NCBI RefSeq assembly: GCF_003751605.1
Contig: NZ_RJVJ01000001.1
Location: forward strand, 2,542,001-2,606,000
Direction: 5' to 3'
Length of the DNA stretch: 64,000 nt
Source: Kitasatospora cineracea
GTDB taxonomy: Bacteria; Actinomycetota; Actinomycetes; Streptomycetales; Streptomycetaceae
Under the pieces are notes generated by a model. The model saw only the letters and a list, made by a program, of their open reading frames with translations. It was not told where the DNA came from and made no database searches. Below, piece by piece: positions 62,007-64,000 of this stretch. The number at the start of each line of letters is the position of its first letter. The first letter of the stretch is position 1. A program made the translations under genes and the position numbers.

Positions 62007-64000
62007 GTGTTGATCCGAAACAGGGCGGAGCAGCGTCCCACCGCTGCCGGCCGCCACCTCAAGGGCCGCAAGGTGGCGTTCGGCGCCGCCGCGGCCGCGG
62101 GTCTGGCGGGCCTGCTGATGAGCACGCTCGGCGTGGCTCCGTCCGCGGCCGCCGTCGACAACCGGGCGTGCCGCCCCGACGGCATGTACACCACGCCCGG
62201 CGTCGACGTCCCCTACTGCAACGTCTACGACACCAGCGGCCGCGAGCAGATGGGCGCCGACCACCAGCGCCGCGTCATCGGCTACTTCACCAGCTGGCGC
62301 ACCGGCAAGGACGGCACGCCCGCCTACCTGGTGAACAACATCCCCTGGGACAAGGTCACCCACCTCAACTACGCGTTCGCGCACGTCGCCTCGGACAACA
62401 CGCTGTCCGTGGGCGCCGACGGCCCGAACAACGCCTCCACCGGGATGACCTTCCCGGGCGTGGCGGGCGCGGAGATGGACCCGGCGTACTCGTACAAGGG
62501 CCACTTCAACCTGCTCAGCAAGTTCAAGAAGCAGTACCCGAACGTCAAGACCATGGTCTCGGTCGGCGGTTGGGCCGAGACCGGCGGCTACTTCGACGAC
62601 TCGGGCAGCCGGGTCAACTCGGGCGGCTTCTACTCGATGACCGTCAACGCGGACGGGTCGGTCAACCAGGCCGGCATCAACACCTTCGCGGACTCGGCCG
62701 TCACCTTCATCAAGAAGTACGGCTTCAACGGCGTCGACCTCGACTACGAGTACCCGACCTCGATGAAGGACGCGGGCAACCCGCTCGACTACTCCATCTC
62801 CAACGCCAAGCGCGCCTCCCTGATGAAGGGCTACGCCGCGCTGATGAAGACCATGCGGGAGAAGCTCGACCGGGCCTCCGCCGCCGACGGCAAGTACTAC
62901 CTGCTGTCGGTCGCCGCCCCGTCCTCGGGCTACCTGCTGCGCGGCATGGAGACCTTCCAGGTCACCCAGTACCTGGACTACGTCAACATCATGTCGTACG
63001 ACCTGCACGGCGCCTGGAACAAGTACGTCGGCCCGAACGCCGCGCTGTACGACGACGGCAAGGACGCCGAGCTGGCCGCCGCCAACGTGTACGGCACCTC
63101 GCAGTACGGCGGCATCGGCTACCTGAACACCGACTGGGCCGTGCACTACTTCCGCGGCGCGATGCCGGCCGGCCGGATCAACCTCGGCGTGCCGTACTAC
63201 ACCCGCGGCTTCCAGAACGTCCAGGGCGGCACCAACGGCCTGTGGGGCACCTCCTCCACCACCACCTGTCCGGCCGGCTCCGGCCTGACCACCTGTGGTG
63301 ACGGCGCCGTCGGCATCGACAACATCTGGCACGACCTGGACGACAACGGCAAGGAGTCGCCCGCCGGCTCCAACCCGATGTGGCACGCCAAGAACCTGGA
63401 AGCGGGCGTCCTGCCGGACTACCTGTCCAAGTACGGCGTGAGCGACACCGCGCTCAAGGGCACCTACGCCCGCAACTACAGCTCGTCGCTGGTCGCGCCG
63501 TGGCTGTGGAACGCGGACAAGAAGGTCTTCCTGTCGACCGAGGACGACCAGTCGATCGGCGCCAAGGCCGACTACGTGGTCAACCAGGGCGTCGGCGGCG
63601 CGATGATCTGGGAGCTGGCCGGCGACTACAAGTGGGACGCCACCGCCAACGGCGGCAAGGGCGAGTACGTCCAGGGCAACACCATGACCTCGCTGCTGTA
63701 CGACAAGTTCAAGTCGGCCTCGGCGTACGGCGCGACCCGCTCGACCATCGCGCTGCCGCAGCAGACCCTGCCGATCGACGTGTCCTTCACCGACTTCGCG
63801 CTGGGCGACAACAACTACCCGATCAACCCGAAGATCCACATCGTCAACAACTCGACCACCACCCTGCCGGGCGGCACCGAGTTCCAGTTCGACTACTCGG
63901 TCTCCGCGCCCGGCAACGCCGCCGACCAGTCCGGCTTCGGCTCCAAGGTGATCCGGGCCGACCACACCGGCAGCAACGTCGGCGGCCTCAAGGGCACCTA
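62007..64000 (+). CDS. GH18 chitinase, 3' end beyond window
   Basis: At least 664 residues from GTG 62007, AGGAGGACC upstream. Signal peptide about 1-49; GH18 barrel ([23 protein letters not shown] with E248 as catalytic Glu, [11 protein letters not shown]); after about residue 570 a beta-sandwich chitinase C-terminal domain ([20 protein letters not shown]). A chitin-binding module may follow past the edge. Different architecture from chitinase 1, so it is not a recent duplicate. Confidence 0.94.
   Translation, partial: MLIRNRAEQRPTAAGRHLKGRKVAFGAAAAAGLAGLLMSTLGVAPSAAAVDNRACRPDGMYTTPGVDVPYCNVYDTSGREQMGADHQRRVIGYFTSWRTGKDGTPAYLVNNIPWDKVTHLNYAFAHVASDNTLSVGADGPNNASTGMTFPGVAGAEMDPAYSYKGHFNLLSKFKKQYPNVKTMVSVGGWAETGGYFDDSGSRVNSGGFYSMTVNADGSVNQAGINTFADSAVTFIKKYGFNGVDLDYEYPTSMKDAGNPLDYSISNAKRASLMKGYAALMKTMREKLDRASAADGKYYLLSVAAPSSGYLLRGMETFQVTQYLDYVNIMSYDLHGAWNKYVGPNAALYDDGKDAELAAANVYGTSQYGGIGYLNTDWAVHYFRGAMPAGRINLGVPYYTRGFQNVQGGTNGLWGTSSTTTCPAGSGLTTCGDGAVGIDNIWHDLDDNGKESPAGSNPMWHAKNLEAGVLPDYLSKYGVSDTALKGTYARNYSSSLVAPWLWNADKKVFLSTEDDQSIGAKADYVVNQGVGGAMIWELAGDYKWDATANGGKGEYVQGNTMTSLLYDKFKSASAYGATRSTIALPQQTLPIDVSFTDFALGDNNYPINPKIHIVNNSTTTLPGGTEFQFDYSVSAPGNAADQSGFGSKVIRADHTGSNVGGLKGT

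Noticed and set aside
61929..63965. Leftward long frame across chitinase 2
   Set aside because: Shadow of the chitinase codons; Val/Gly/Arg-rich without known motif and the plus-strand GH18 is certain.

Overview
The window is very GC-rich actinomycete DNA with strong third-position GC bias. Two SsgA-like sporulation proteins, DasR-type palindromes at N-acetylglucosamine (GlcNAc) transport and chitinase genes, mycosins, and many genes that look leaderless all point to a Streptomyces or Kitasatospora chromosome. No rRNA, CRISPR array, complete transposon or prophage is visible.

Layout. 0-0.4 kb: 3' end of a molybdopterin-binding oxidoreductase. 0.5-7 kb: type VII-secretion (T7SS) accessory locus A (membrane-anchored zinc-peptidase-like protein, two tandem mycosins, a small helical protein, a large WxG/Gly-rich protein). 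7-10.4 kb: frameshifted DUF427 gene, tRNA-Cys with a Cys-rich small ORF upstream, and a guanidine-III riboswitch in front of an SMR exporter, followed by an MFS transporter. 10.5-32.2 kb: envelope, regulatory and development genes (deacetylase-like lipoprotein, MprF-like protein, class F sortase, two SsgA-like proteins, helicase, TM2/DUF2752 pair, IclR and Lrp regulators, Lon-like protease, two-component system, GT87 glycosyltransferase, two RDD proteins). 32.6 kb: endonuclease V. 33.4-37 kb: T7SS accessory locus B (small protein, large WxG protein, mycosin). 37-43 kb: mostly small housekeeping or unknown genes. 43-51.7 kb: NAD salvage (pncA, pncB), clpS-DUF2017, an amino-acid permease, then mec-cysO-cysM and a Rv1339-like hydrolase. 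51.7-64 kb: class IV aminotransferase, LuxR-type regulator, two PTS EIIC genes and nagF, rph, rdgB, tRNA-Leu(UAG), and two GH18 chitinases, the second running off the window.

How the parts work together. Loci A and B share one architecture: a small secreted-type helical protein, a roughly 510-residue protein with an N-terminal WxG helical domain, a Gly-rich middle and an identical kind of tail carrying a YxxxD signal, plus a dedicated mycosin. No EccB/C/D/E core gene is present, so these look like satellite substrate/protease modules of a T7SS encoded elsewhere. The right end forms a chitin/GlcNAc unit: secreted chitinases release chito-oligomers, the EIIC/NagF PTS imports GlcNAc, and DasR-like palindromes sit at all these promoters. 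The pncB-clpS-DUF2017-mec-cysO-cysM-(hydrolase)-rph-rdgB order matches the mycobacterial Rv1330c-Rv1341 block with the PTS genes inserted.

Two genes (DUF427 at 7.1 kb; secreted protein at 23.1 kb) are broken by what look like single-base losses in homopolymers, so sequence error should be considered before calling them pseudogenes.
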